A stretch of DNA of 64,000 nt from the NCBI GenBank assembly GCA_031547595.1, contig JAVBRU010000060.1, positions 11,996-75,995 of the forward strand, in the 5' to 3' direction. Numbering within the stretch: position 1 is the stretch's first letter; each line of letters opens with the position of its first letter. This DNA comes from JAVBRU01 sp031547595 (GTDB lineage: Bacteria; Bacillota; Clostridia; Christensenellales; Aristaeellaceae). The notes below the pieces were generated by a model. The model was not told the DNA's origin. It did no database searches and saw nothing but the letters and a program-made list of their open reading frames with translations. This document shows positions 7,753 to 17,488 of the stretch, one piece after another. The position numbers were made by a program, and so were the translations under genes.

Positions 7753-8709
7753 TCAGTCAAACATGGTGGTTGTTCTGTCCTTTTCGGTCAGCACCTCAAA
7801 GCCCTTTTGATTGTCAACAGCCACACGGATACAGCCATCCAGCAAGATGTGATACATCTTGGAGCCGTTTTTGTTGTAGTTGCGGGTGACAGTCACATCC
7901 TCGATCACGTCGCTCAAGATCACCGCCAACTGCGGGGATACGGCATCGCGCCAGGATTTGGAGGACGAGGTTGCCGAGCCATGATGGTTGGCTTTCACAA
8001 AATCACTGTCAAGCTCTGTCGGATAGCGCTCCAGCACGGCTTTTTCGCCCGCCACATACAGGTCGCCCGCAAAGAGCAGGCTGGTTTCGCCATAGGTGAA
8101 GCGCAGCACCAGCGATTGGTTGTTGATAAACTGCGTGCCACCCTCTGGATAGCCTTCGTAATATGGGATTTCGGGCACAGGGTTATACACCTTCACGTCG
8201 ATTTCATCGCCAAAGGTGAAGCTGTCACCCTCCTGCAGGATCACGTGGGTGAGGTTCAATTCGGCCATGGTGTCCATATATGCACGGTAGTAGGAGGAAG
8301 TCTCATACGTCAGCGCACTGGTGTACACCGTGCCGATCTCATAGCGGCGCATCAGCGCGGGGAACGAGCCGATGTGGTCGATATGCGGGTGCGAGGCCAC
8401 CAGGTAGTCAATGCGCGTGATGCCCATCTTATCCAGCGCGTCAATCACGTATTGCGCGCTTTCAGGGTGTCCGGCATCCAGCACCATCACCTTGCCATCC
8501 GGCGAAATGAGGATGGTGCAATCGCCCGGCTTGTCCTTGGCCACGGTAGGCCCCAGCCAGATGAAGCGCATGGTGAGGCGTCCGGCATCGCTGGACACAT
8601 CAAACACCGCGTCATAGCGGGATTCCGCGCCGGTGGAGATGGATACTGTCATGCTCAGCAGCAACGCCACAATCAGGCAGTATATCCGTGGAGTCAGCCC
8701 TTTTCTCAT
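7753..8709 (-). CDS. Secreted ComEC-like metallo-beta-lactamase-fold hydrolase
   Basis: A 318-residue protein. Residues 1-28 form a signal peptide or anchor. The metallo-beta-lactamase motif HPHIDH gives metal ligands H107, H109, D111 and H112, followed by LLFAGDLY and KANHHGSATSSS. The last motif closely resembles the AHHGSKNSSS signature in the C-terminal domain of ComEC in this window, so it is a stand-alone extracellular relative of that domain. Nuclease or phosphodiesterase activity is a reasonable guess, not shown. It begins 10 bases after the permease stop and is probably the last gene of the sugar-importer operon. Confidence 0.82.
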   Translation of the reverse strand: MRKGLTPRIYCLIVALLLSMTVSISTGAESRYDAVFDVSSDAGRLTMRFIWLGPTVAKDKPGDCTILISPDGKVMVLDAGHPESAQYVIDALDKMGITRIDYLVASHPHIDHIGSFPALMRRYEIGTVYTSALTYETSSYYRAYMDTMAELNLTHVILQEGDSFTFGDEIDVKVYNPVPEIPYYEGYPEGGTQFINNQSLVLRFTYGETSLLFAGDLYVAGEKAVLERYPTELDSDFVKANHHGSATSSSKSWRDAVSPQLAVILSDVIEDVTVTRNYNKNGSKMYHILLDGCIRVAVDNQKGFEVLTEKDRTTTMFD

Positions 8710-8719
8710 ATTGAACTCC

Positions 8720-10114
8720 TTACTTCATGGCTGCCTTGCTCATGCCCGTCATGATGTACTTCTGCAGCACAACAAACAGGATGATGATGGGCACGATGGC
8801 CATCACAGCGCCTGCCATGATTTCGTTGTAGTTGGATACTTCCTGGCCGGCAAAGGTGTTGCGCAGCTGCTGCACACCCACGGCGATGGTGCGGCTGAAC
8901 TCGGTCTTAGACACCATCTTGGGCCAGAAATAGCTGTTCCAGCCATCGATGAAGGAAATGATGCTGATGGTGATCAGCGTGGGCTTGCACATGGGGCACA
9001 GCACATAGATGATGGAGCCGAGGCGGCCCATACCATCCACCTTGCCTGCCTCCAGATAGGAATTATCCACCGACATAAAGGTCTGGCGCAGCATGAAGAT
9101 GAAGTATGCGGATACCAGGCCGGGCAGGATGATGCCACCATACGTGTCAATCAGGCCAAGGCGCGAAATCAGCACATAGATGGGCACGAAGGTGACCTGT
9201 ATGGGCACCATCAGCGCACCCAGCACGCCGGTGAACAGCGCGTTTTTGCCGATAAACTCGCCCTTGGAGAAGCCGTAGGCCGCCAGCACGCCAATGGTGA
9301 GCTGCCCTGCCATGATGGCCGCGGTGGTCACAAGCGTGTTGAGCAGATACCGCAGGAAGGGCGCGCGCTTGAGGACGTTGGGGTAGTTAACCCACTGAAA
9401 GTTTTGCGGCCACAGGGTGGGCACGGTCTGAAGCAGCTCCTGGCTGGTTTTGAGCGAGGAGATGATCATCCAGTAAATCGGGAACAGGATGATCAGCGTC
9501 ACAAAGATGGCCCCGGCATACTGCGCCACCGTGCGGTAGATGCCGTGCGCCTTTTGAAGCTGTTCGTCTGCCTGCACAATGGGCGATATGAAGCGCATAT
9601 ACAGCGCGCACACCACGACCATCGCGGCAAACATCGCCGCAATCGCCAGGAAGGAGCCATAACCCTGCGCCAGGAAACCCAAAGACTGCTTGAAGTTATA
9701 CTCGATAAAATCAGGCAGCTTCTTCGCCTCAGCCAGGGTGGTGGGCATCGAAGCGCTGTCGCCTTTGTAGGCCAGCCCAATATGCTCTTTCAGGGTGTTG
9801 TTGTAGCTGATGTAGCCGATGGTGCCCAGCACCGCCAGCACCAGCGCCAGCGCCGTCAGCACGATCAGAATATCAAAGAAGCCGGACTGGCGCATGCGCA
9901 GCAGTGCGGGGATCTTGTTTTGCTTCTTTTGCAGGTTTTGAATGCCCGTTTGCCACATCAGCGGCAGCGAGCAGAGCAGCAGCACCCCGCCGGCAATCAG
10001 CATGCCTGTAGCAAGCCCTTGATTGGTGCTGAGGTGATCCACAAAAAACCACGCAACCAGGAGGAATATCCCGGCAAGCACCAGGCTTACGCCTACGATC
10101 TTTTTCTTTTCCAT
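8720..10114 (-). CDS. Sugar ABC transporter permease (MalG-like), extended N-terminus
   Basis: A 464-residue membrane protein. The C-terminal 280 residues are a binding-protein-dependent permease domain with the EAA loop (LEAGKVDGMGRLGSIIYVLCP) that docks an ATPase. The first 180 residues are extra: two hydrophobic helices near the N-terminus (VSLVLAGIFLLVAWFFV, MLIAGGVLLLCSLPLMW) and two further membrane segments, against about 280 residues for a normal MalG. The GGAGGG site precedes the ATG. It pairs with the MalF-like gene upstream. The substrate is unknown, probably an oligosaccharide. Confidence 0.88.
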   Translation of the reverse strand: MEKKKIVGVSLVLAGIFLLVAWFFVDHLSTNQGLATGMLIAGGVLLLCSLPLMWQTGIQNLQKKQNKIPALLRMRQSGFFDILIVLTALALVLAVLGTIGYISYNNTLKEHIGLAYKGDSASMPTTLAEAKKLPDFIEYNFKQSLGFLAQGYGSFLAIAAMFAAMVVVCALYMRFISPIVQADEQLQKAHGIYRTVAQYAGAIFVTLIILFPIYWMIISSLKTSQELLQTVPTLWPQNFQWVNYPNVLKRAPFLRYLLNTLVTTAAIMAGQLTIGVLAAYGFSKGEFIGKNALFTGVLGALMVPIQVTFVPIYVLISRLGLIDTYGGIILPGLVSAYFIFMLRQTFMSVDNSYLEAGKVDGMGRLGSIIYVLCPMCKPTLITISIISFIDGWNSYFWPKMVSKTEFSRTIAVGVQQLRNTFAGQEVSNYNEIMAGAVMAIVPIIILFVVLQKYIMTGMSKAAMK

Positions 10115-10132
10115 AGGTTATTCCCTCCTTTC

Positions 10133-11830
10133 TTACGAATCGTAATTGACGTTGCGGTTGGAGAAGCGCATCGTAGCCACGGTGCTGACCAGCAGGATCA
10201 GGAAAAATACCAGTGACACTGCCGCGCCTCTGGCGGTGCGGAAATCCTTGAAGGTGAGGTTGTAAATCCACTGCACAATCACGTTGGTGCTGGTGCCGGG
10301 GCCGCCGCCCGTCATAACGTCTACCGACTGGAACACCTTCATGCTGGCGATAAACGTAGTGACAAACAGGAACAGTGTGGTGGGCGCGAGGAGGGGAGCC
10401 GTAATGTAGCGGAAGCGGTGCACGCCGTCCGCGCCGTCAATGGACGCAGCCTCGTAATAATCGGAAGGGATACCCTTCATGGCGGAAAGGTAGATCATCA
10501 TCGCATAGCCGACCACGCGCCAGCCGGTTAGAATCAAAACACCTGTCAGCGCCGTCTTGGCATCGATCAGCCAGTGCGGCCCTGTGATGCCAAAGAGCGA
10601 CAGCGCGTAGTTGAGAATGCCCTCCGTCTGGTTGGCAGTGGTGGCAAGCGGAGAATACAAAATCCACAGAAACACCACGGCGCTGGTGGATACCGCGATA
10701 TACTTTGGCATAAACACCACGGCACGCATGAAGTTGAATGCCTTGGTCATGCGGTTGAACAGCATGGCCAGCATCATGCCGCCAACGACGGTGATCGCCA
10801 CTTCCCAGAACGTGTAGATGCCGGTGATCTTGAGCGATTCCCAGAAATACTTTGAGCCGGACTGGTTGAACAGCCAGTTATAGTTGTTCCAGCCCACAAA
10901 CACCTGCTTGCCCGGGGTCAATATGCCCATATCGGTGAAGCTGATGCGCACAAGGTCGATAACCGGGAAATACACAAACAACAGGAAGAAAATGAGGGCG
11001 GGCTCTACGCAGAACAGGTCCTTCATCCGCTCCCAGGGCTGCAATTGCAGCATAATGCCGTTGAACAGAAGCACAATGCCTGCCAGCAGCACGATGATCG
11101 CAAGGTTCATCAGGGTGCTGAGCGGGGCAATGGGAATATCGCCGCAGCTGGACAGATAATACGTGCCCGCGGCGGGAATTTCGTACACAAGGGGCGTCAG
11201 GCCCCCCTCCTGCGGCGTGGTGACAGCGCTCAGTCGCATGACCTCCTCGCCGTTTTTGCTGTTATACAGCACAACGTCCCGCTCCATGTCGTCCTTGGAG
11301 GACAGGGCGTATACCGTCAACGTGGTGGGGCCATCCACCGTCAATTTGAGGCTGCGAAACTTACCCGCGCCCGCACCGCGCAGCTTGACGCTGCGGTCAA
11401 AGCTCATGCCGTTGTCCAGGGTGACGCCCGCACCCTCCTCCACCACAAGGTTCATATAATCCTTGGTGGCGGGGAATTGCAGGCCGTCGTTTTTCAGCGC
11501 GCTTTTGGTTTCTTCCACAGCAAAATCCTGCGCACTGATCGCGCCTGTCGCTTCGCCTGTAGCAAAGCTGGCGTAGAACACGCGCACGCCGCTGTCATCA
11601 CCGTAGAGGTCAAAGCTGCCGGTCACCTTGGTGCCGGCATTCTGTGCCGCATCGCGGGCGGCATACACCTGCTCTGCCAGCGGGGCAAAGGCGGCCACCT
11701 GCAGGTCGCCCACCATATAGCCAAAAGCGCCCAGCGCCATCACTAAAACGCTGAGTACCACCAGCACAATACCGATGATGCGCTGCGCGGGCTTGATCAG
11801 CTTGCGGGTGGGATGCGCGGTTTTCTTCAC
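10133..11830 (-). CDS. Sugar ABC transporter permease (MalF-like), large extracellular insert
   Basis: A 565-residue membrane protein starting at GTG (11830) behind a GAGGTG site. A first transmembrane helix (about 17-38) is followed by about 190 extracytoplasmic residues with beta-rich sequence, a second helix, and the permease core (about 275-565). The EAA motif is YYEAASIDGADGVHRFRYITAPLL. The insert recalls the MalF P2 loop but its sequence is not recognisably the same. It is the membrane partner of the MalG-like protein and sits between it and the solute-binding protein. Confidence 0.88.
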   Translation of the reverse strand: MKKTAHPTRKLIKPAQRIIGIVLVVLSVLVMALGAFGYMVGDLQVAAFAPLAEQVYAARDAAQNAGTKVTGSFDLYGDDSGVRVFYASFATGEATGAISAQDFAVEETKSALKNDGLQFPATKDYMNLVVEEGAGVTLDNGMSFDRSVKLRGAGAGKFRSLKLTVDGPTTLTVYALSSKDDMERDVVLYNSKNGEEVMRLSAVTTPQEGGLTPLVYEIPAAGTYYLSSCGDIPIAPLSTLMNLAIIVLLAGIVLLFNGIMLQLQPWERMKDLFCVEPALIFFLLFVYFPVIDLVRISFTDMGILTPGKQVFVGWNNYNWLFNQSGSKYFWESLKITGIYTFWEVAITVVGGMMLAMLFNRMTKAFNFMRAVVFMPKYIAVSTSAVVFLWILYSPLATTANQTEGILNYALSLFGITGPHWLIDAKTALTGVLILTGWRVVGYAMMIYLSAMKGIPSDYYEAASIDGADGVHRFRYITAPLLAPTTLFLFVTTFIASMKVFQSVDVMTGGGPGTSTNVIVQWIYNLTFKDFRTARGAAVSLVFFLILLVSTVATMRFSNRNVNYDS

Positions 11831-11899
11831 GTTGTACTCACCTCAATCAAGAAAGGGGGGAGCGGCGCTCCCCCTTTTCACATTTCGAACAATGATTTA

Positions 11900-13192
11900 T
11901 TAGTTGTCCAGATTCTCCATAATTTCGGTGGCCAGCTGATCCAAGGTGGCCTGGATGGGCGCGCCTTCGTTGAAGATGGTGGCCAGGGCATGACGCCACA
12001 AGGTCGCACAGTTGTCATACGCGGGGTTGGCGTTGCGGGGGTTGATCCAGCCGGCCATCGCAACGATGTCGGCCATGGCGGGCTTACGCTCGAGGTATTC
12101 GGCGTATTCATCGGTCGCCTGCACGCTGGCACGGGTGGGGAAGTAGCCGGTCTTGTCAGCCCAGTAAAGGTTCATTTCGGGGCTGGTCATGAACATCAGG
12201 AACTGCCACGCAGCGTTCTTCTGCGCCTGAGAAGCATTGGAGGGGATAAAGATGGCGGCACCGCCTACTTCGGCGATGAAGGTAGAGCCATCATTGGCAC
12301 CAGGCAGCCAAGCCATGCCTACTTCAAAGGGCTTTGCGGCAGCGGCGACGTTGGTCACATAGGTGTCATACAGGGAGGAGGTGTGGAACACGGAGAACGC
12401 GCCGCCATCCACAAACAGCTGACGCATGTTGGTGGAAGCGCCGGTGCCGTACGCATAATACGCATAGCCCTTCTGAATCCACTCGTTGATCTTGGTCGTG
12501 ATGTACACAGACGCTTCGTTGTTTACGTCGGTGGTGCCGTCTTCCAGAACCGTCTGCACGCCGTTGTTCTTGTACAACGTCTCATAATACCAATAGTCCC
12601 AGCCGCCAAACACGGTGCCGTAGCGCTTGGTGGAGCCATCTTCGTTGAAGATGGTGGCCTTTTTGAGGAACTCTTCCATTTCGTCAAAGGTCTTGGGCAT
12701 TTCGATGCCTTCGACGTCAGCGGCGGTCTTATCGTAGTACATGACCTGGGTGGAAATCAGGTAGGGCAGCGCGATCTGCTCGCCATCGTAGCTGGTGGCA
12801 GCGATCAAGCCCTCGCCAAAGTCCGCTACATCATAATCATATGCATCGATGTAGTCATCCAGCACTTCGCACAGGCCATCTTTGCCATAGCTGGGCGGAT
12901 AGGAGGTGTTGGAGGTGCACAGCGCGGGCACGGTGCCAGACGCGTATGCGGCAATGTACTGGGTATTGATCTCGGTGTAGGAGCCAATGTAAATGGGTTC
13001 TACCGTGATGAACTCCTGAGAGTTGTTGAACGTGTCTACCATGTAATTGAGATATTCGGTCAGTTGATCTTCGTGGGCATGCCACCACTGAATGGTGATG
13101 GGTTCAGTGACGTCATACTCGGTGGCAGCAAAGGCGCTGGCGAACGAGCACAGCATGATGGCGACCAGGGCCAGGGCTACGAGCTTCTTCAT
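11900..13192 (-). CDS. Extracellular sugar-binding protein (family 1)
   Basis: A 430-residue exported binding protein; residues 1-22 are a signal peptide. It shows ITIQWWHAHEDQLTEYLNYMVDTFN near the start, TAADVEGIEMPKTFDEMEEFLKKAT, and the late AAWQFLMFMTSPEMNLYWADKTGYFPTR typical of UgpB/MalE-type proteins. It delivers a carbohydrate to the two permeases downstream. The start at 13192 is preferred over an upstream ATG because GGAG lies 8 bases before it and within the longer frame. Confidence 0.92.
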   Translation of the reverse strand: MKKLVALALVAIMLCSFASAFAATEYDVTEPITIQWWHAHEDQLTEYLNYMVDTFNNSQEFITVEPIYIGSYTEINTQYIAAYASGTVPALCTSNTSYPPSYGKDGLCEVLDDYIDAYDYDVADFGEGLIAATSYDGEQIALPYLISTQVMYYDKTAADVEGIEMPKTFDEMEEFLKKATIFNEDGSTKRYGTVFGGWDYWYYETLYKNNGVQTVLEDGTTDVNNEASVYITTKINEWIQKGYAYYAYGTGASTNMRQLFVDGGAFSVFHTSSLYDTYVTNVAAAAKPFEVGMAWLPGANDGSTFIAEVGGAAIFIPSNASQAQKNAAWQFLMFMTSPEMNLYWADKTGYFPTRASVQATDEYAEYLERKPAMADIVAMAGWINPRNANPAYDNCATLWRHALATIFNEGAPIQATLDQLATEIMENLDN

Positions 13193-13283
13193 GAGGTGTT
13201 CTCCTTTCATAATGGGAATACCTGTTTATTTCATGTACAATTCGTGCGAAAACACATCGATTTTATACATGACGTCTATTTGT

Positions 13284-13312
13284 ATTATAGCAATCCTCCC
13301 CTGCAATGTCAA
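13284..13312 (-). promoter_or_regulatory. Consensus promoter of the MalEFG-like operon
   Basis: TTGACA (13312-13307), 17 bp, TATAAT (13289-13284) on the minus strand, about 90 bases before the binding-protein start. Confidence 0.88.
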
Positions 13313-13317
13313 TAAGC

Positions 13318-13341
13318 AATGTGCGCATATACACGCACATT
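13318..13341. promoter_or_regulatory. 8-bp dyad upstream of the operon promoter
   Basis: AATGTGCG (13318-13325) and CGCACATT (13334-13341) form a perfect inverted repeat ending 6 bp upstream of the -35 box, where an activator would bind. The rest of 13342-13580 is A/T-rich with no gene visible. Confidence 0.4.
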
Positions 13342-13584
13342 ATTTCAAAATGAAGCGTGGTTTGTAAGCATTCGCTTATAATTTCGTTAAATTTGTTGTC
13401 TATTTTCTACAATTTTAGCTTTCTTCAAGAAAAATCAATCAACAATTTGTACATTTTCGCTCACAATGTTACCAAATCACGAATGATGCGTAAACCAAAT
13501 TTCATATTCATGTAAAATTTGTTCTGGAAAACATGTAGGGAAAGCTGTGTCAGGCCGTAAAACGCATAATCCCCTGCAATTTGC

Positions 13585-13613
13585 TTGCTTTCGCTCTTTT
13601 TTTCGGCTATAAT
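13585..13613 (+). promoter_or_regulatory. Promoter of the hydrolase-comEC-holA-rsmG run
   Basis: TTGCTT (13585-13590), 17 bp, TATAAT (13608-13613), 56 bases before the first ATG of the run. Confidence 0.75.
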
Positions 13614-13669
13614 GGGTGCAGGGTGGGCGCATACCACAACATATAGCCCGCTTGATACGAAAGGCAGCT

Positions 13670-14467
13670 ATGCAGTTAACGTTTTGCCCGCTATACAGCG
13701 GCTCCAGCGGGAATGCGCTCTTTGTGGGCGCAGGTAACACCCGCATATTGATTGATGCCGGACTGTCCGGCCGCACCATATCCGATGCACTGACGCAAAT
13801 CGGCGTATTGCCGGAGACACTCAGCGCGATTTTAGTCACCCACGAGCACAGCGACCATGTGCGCGGCGCGGGCATCCTGGCGCGCAAATACCGCGTGCCC
13901 CTCTATGCCAACGAGCGCACCTGGCAGGCCATGGCGCGCACGGTGGGCGAGATCGCCCCGCCGCAGCGGCGCATCTTTGACGGCAGTGATTTTTATGTGG
14001 GTGATCTGGCAGTACACCCCTTCTCTATCCCCCATGATGCGGCCGACCCTGTGGGCTACCGCGTATACTATGGCGGGCGCAGCGTATCGGTGGCCACCGA
14101 TATGGGGCATATGCAAAAACGTGTGCTGCGGGAGTTGGCGGGATCGGACTTGCTTCTATTAGAAAGCAATCACGATCCGGACATGCTGATGCAAAATCCG
14201 CATTATTCTTATGCTCTCAAGCAGCGCATTTTGGGCAACCACGGCCATCTGTCCAACGCCTCCTGCGCGGAAACGCTGCCTCTATTGGGCGAGAGCGGTG
14301 TGCGCAACATCATCCTGGGGCACCTCAGCGGCGAAAACAACACGCCGGAGCTGGCGCTGAATACCGCACTTTCCACCCTCACCCACCACGGCATCACCCC
14401 CGATGTGGATATGTGTGTGGATATGGCCTGGCGCGAGCGTATTGGAAATTTTTATTTCATAGAATAG
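13670..14467 (+). CDS. WalJ/YycJ-like metallo-beta-lactamase-fold hydrolase
   Basis: A 265-residue cytoplasmic protein. GSSGNALFVG opens the fold and THEHSDH gives metal ligands H58, H60, D62 and H63. Later motifs are VATDMGHM, LLLESNHDPDML, GNHGHLSN and ILGHLSGENNTPELA, as in the YycJ/WalJ group, which are proposed double-strand exonucleases. The start at 13670 was chosen because an in-frame ATG at 13616 falls within three bases of the promoter -10 box; an AAAGG site precedes 13670. Confidence 0.88.
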   Translation: MQLTFCPLYSGSSGNALFVGAGNTRILIDAGLSGRTISDALTQIGVLPETLSAILVTHEHSDHVRGAGILARKYRVPLYANERTWQAMARTVGEIAPPQRRIFDGSDFYVGDLAVHPFSIPHDAADPVGYRVYYGGRSVSVATDMGHMQKRVLRELAGSDLLLLESNHDPDMLMQNPHYSYALKQRILGNHGHLSNASCAETLPLLGESGVRNIILGHLSGENNTPELALNTALSTLTHHGITPDVDMCVDMAWRERIGNFYFIE

Positions 14468-14477
14468 AGGCGATTGC

Positions 14478-15188
14478 ATGCAACTCACGGTGATTGGCTG
14501 CCACGGCCCTTACCCGGCGGCGGGCTGTGCCACCACAGGATATTTGCTGACCCATCAGGGCAAGCATGTGCTGATTGACTGCGGCAGCGGCGTTCTTAGC
14601 AGATTGCTGGAGCGCATCGACCCGGCCAAGCTGGAAGCGGTGCTGTTGTCGCACCTGCATTTTGATCACGCCAGCGACATGCTGGTGCTGCGCTATTATC
14701 TGGAGCGCGTGGGGGCTTGCCTGCCGGTGTATATTCCCTGGCAGGGTGACTCTCCTCTTCGCCCTTTGTTGACGCAGCCTGCCTTTGACCTACGGCCCAT
14801 CGAAGAATTGACCGAGATTGCGGGCATGACGCTTCGTACCCTTTCGGTGCGCCACCCCGTAGAAACCCGCGCCATGCGCTTTGAAGCCGAGGGCAAAGCC
14901 TTGGTATACACAGCGGATACGGGCGACAGCCAAACGCTATTGGAATTTGCCAAAGACGCAGACGTGCTGTTGGCCGATGCCGCCTTTGTGGATGCGCAGT
15001 GGAACAACAACCTTCTATTACATATGACGGCGCGGCACACGGCGCTGCTGGCGATGGATGCAGGCGCAAAACGCCTGCTGCTCACCCACCTCTCCCCCGC
15101 AAATGCGCCGGAGGTCAGCCTGCGCGAGGCGCAGGAGGTATTCCCGGCGGCGCAGATCGCCGCGCCGGGCAAACAGATCATCGTATGA
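14478..15188 (+). CDS. RNase Z-like metallo-beta-lactamase-fold hydrolase
   Basis: A 236-residue protein with the RNase Z-like start MQLTVIGCHGPYP and the ligand motif SHLHFDH (H59, H61, D63, H64), then VYTADTGDSQTL and LTHLSPANAPEV. It lacks the long flexible arm used by true RNase Z to hold tRNA, so it is a general metal-dependent hydrolase with unknown substrate. It begins 10 bases after the WalJ-like gene, and its TGA overlaps the ATG of comEC. Confidence 0.85.
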   Translation: MQLTVIGCHGPYPAAGCATTGYLLTHQGKHVLIDCGSGVLSRLLERIDPAKLEAVLLSHLHFDHASDMLVLRYYLERVGACLPVYIPWQGDSPLRPLLTQPAFDLRPIEELTEIAGMTLRTLSVRHPVETRAMRFEAEGKALVYTADTGDSQTLLEFAKDADVLLADAAFVDAQWNNNLLLHMTARHTALLAMDAGAKRLLLTHLSPANAPEVSLREAQEVFPAAQIAAPGKQIIV

Positions 15189-17488
15189 AGGCCTTTGCTT
15201 TCCCGAAAAAGCGCGCGCTCGCCTACCTGGCGGTATGCTATGGGCTGGGCGTGTGCTTAGGACGCCAAACAGGGCAAATATTGTGGATTGTTGGCGGCGG
15301 GCTGATCGGCTCGCTGCTTCTTTACTTGCTGGGGCTAAGAAAGCATCACGGCAGGCTGCCGTGGATATGCCTGATCATGCTGGTGCTGGGCGGCGTGCTG
15401 ACGTTCTTTGCGGCACATCCCACGTTTCCTCCCGCCGGAACCTACACCGTGCAGGGCATCGTCAGCGGAGAGGTCGCATACCGCGATGGCCGCTCCACGG
15501 CGGCGTATTTGCGGGATGTGCAACTGGCCGATGCCGACGGCACAACTTATGCTGTATCCAAGGTGTATTGGACGCACTGGCCAGAGGACGGCGCGGCCCC
15601 ACTTCAAGACGGCCAGCAGGTCACCTTCCAGGGCACGGCGTATATCCCAAGCGGGCAGACCAATCCCTACGGCTTTGATTTTCAGGCGTATCTGCTGCAA
15701 AAGGGCGTGAGCCTTGGCATTTCAGGTTCAAAGAACATGACGGTGGGAGAAGGTTTTTATCCTTCCTTTGCCGGAGCCATGCTGCGGGCGCGCTTATTCC
15801 TGGCAGACAAAATGCAGCAGATATTTGGTGATCAAAGTGCGCTGCCGGAGGCGCTGTTGCTGGGTATGCGTGCGGAACTGCCGCTGGAGGTACAAGACAG
15901 CTTTGCCAAGGCAGGAATCGCGCACATCCTGGCGGTATCCGGCCTGCACGTGGGGCTGATTGTGGCGGCGCTGATGCTGGCTCTGAGGCCCTTCTCGCTC
16001 TCCCCACGGGCGCGGATGGGCGTTGTAGGCGTATTTCTGTTGCTCTACTGCGCGCTGTTGAACTTCTCCGCACCGGTGCTTCGCGCCACCATTTTTATTA
16101 TGATTCAATTAGAGGGCCGCTGCCGCCGCCGCGCACGGGATATGCTGACCACGCTTTCGGCCGCTTTTATTCTCATTTTGCTTTTGCGGCCACTGGACCT
16201 GTTCACCGCCAGCTTTCAGTTATCCTTTGGCGCGGTGATGGGCATTGCACTGCTCAGCCATGGCCTGCGGCGTTTGCTGCGCAAGGTGCGGCCTTACTGG
16301 CTGCGGAGCGGCTGGGTGACATCACTTGCTGCTACAGCAGGCGTCATTCTGCCCAGCATTCAAGTATTCAACACATTTTCACTGGTGGGCCTGTTGATCA
16401 ATCCCTTGATTTGCGGGCTGATGACAGTGCTGTTGCCCGCATATATCGTGGTGCTGTTGATAGGCTGCGTATGGCTGTCGGCGGGGCAGATCATCGCAAT
16501 TCCAATTAATGCTGTCACTGCGGGGCTGACCGCCGCCATCCGCTGGATCGGGGCCTTGCCCTTTGCGCAGATTGCGGTGCCCAATATTCCGCTGCCGCTG
16601 CTGCTGGCCATCCTGTTTTGCCTCATTCTCTGTACACGCTTTGTGTTTCTGCACAAAAAACAGCGTTTGTGGCTGGGTTTTTGCGCACTGGCAGTGGCGG
16701 CAGGCTGCTGGCAGGCCACCGTATGCCGGGATGTGCAGTACATCCAGTTCTCCATGGGTCAGGCGGACAGCGCGATGATCATCGACGGCGACCAGACCAT
16801 TCTGATTGACACCGGCGAATATGGCGGGGATGTGGCAAATTATCTACGTGCCACGGGGCGGCGGTTGGATACGCTGGTGCTGACGCATCTGCATGCCGAC
16901 CATAGCCTGGGACTTGCGCAGCTCATTGCCACCGGCATCCCCATCGGGCAGGTGTGGATTGCGCAGGATGCTATGCGCCACCCCGTCAGCAGCCAGGTGC
17001 TGGCACTGCTTGACCAGCTGAAGCAACAGGACGTGCCGATATATGAAGTGAGCGCGGGCGATACGCTTGCCACCGCACGCACACGCCTTCAGGTGCTGTG
17101 GCCGGAGGACGGCAAAGTGATGGCAGATACCGATGCCAATCTGTTCCCGCTGGTGCTGCTGTGCGAGCTGGACGGTGTGCGGCTGCTGGCCACAGGCGAT
17201 CTTGGCAGCACCTACGAACTATACAGCGCCGTGCCCACCGATATATTGAAAGTAGCGCACCATGGCAGCAAAAACAGCAGCAGCGAAGCGTATCTTACCG
17301 CGCTGCAGCCACGGCTTGCCATCATCAGCTGTTCGGGGTATAATGAAGTGCTGCCGCATCCGGACACGCTGGAGCGGCTGGCGGCAGTAAACGCGCAGGT
17401 GTACAAAACCAGCGATACCGGCGCACTCACGCTGCAATTCCGCGCAGGCAGCTATGTCGTCATCCCTTTTTTGAAGGAGAATCCATGA
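15185..17488 (+). CDS. comEC: ComEC/Rec2 DNA-uptake channel protein
   Basis: A 767-residue polytopic membrane protein. The N-terminal DUF4131 region (about 1-190) has early helices and a soluble domain. The competence domain (about 220-500) contains the signature ILAVSGLHVGLIVAAL and many membrane helices. The C-terminal metallo-beta-lactamase domain (about 515-767) has LTHLHADHSLGL and KVAHHGSKNSSS. ComEC moves single-stranded DNA across the membrane in natural transformation. The start at 15185 overlaps the previous stop as ATGA, and its own stop overlaps holA the same way. No other competence gene is in the window. Confidence 0.95.
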   Translation: MKAFAFPKKRALAYLAVCYGLGVCLGRQTGQILWIVGGGLIGSLLLYLLGLRKHHGRLPWICLIMLVLGGVLTFFAAHPTFPPAGTYTVQGIVSGEVAYRDGRSTAAYLRDVQLADADGTTYAVSKVYWTHWPEDGAAPLQDGQQVTFQGTAYIPSGQTNPYGFDFQAYLLQKGVSLGISGSKNMTVGEGFYPSFAGAMLRARLFLADKMQQIFGDQSALPEALLLGMRAELPLEVQDSFAKAGIAHILAVSGLHVGLIVAALMLALRPFSLSPRARMGVVGVFLLLYCALLNFSAPVLRATIFIMIQLEGRCRRRARDMLTTLSAAFILILLLRPLDLFTASFQLSFGAVMGIALLSHGLRRLLRKVRPYWLRSGWVTSLAATAGVILPSIQVFNTFSLVGLLINPLICGLMTVLLPAYIVVLLIGCVWLSAGQIIAIPINAVTAGLTAAIRWIGALPFAQIAVPNIPLPLLLAILFCLILCTRFVFLHKKQRLWLGFCALAVAAGCWQATVCRDVQYIQFSMGQADSAMIIDGDQTILIDTGEYGGDVANYLRATGRRLDTLVLTHLHADHSLGLAQLIATGIPIGQVWIAQDAMRHPVSSQVLALLDQLKQQDVPIYEVSAGDTLATARTRLQVLWPEDGKVMADTDANLFPLVLLCELDGVRLLATGDLGSTYELYSAVPTDILKVAHHGSKNSSSEAYLTALQPRLAIISCSGYNEVLPHPDTLERLAAVNAQVYKTSDTGALTLQFRAGSYVVIPFLKENP

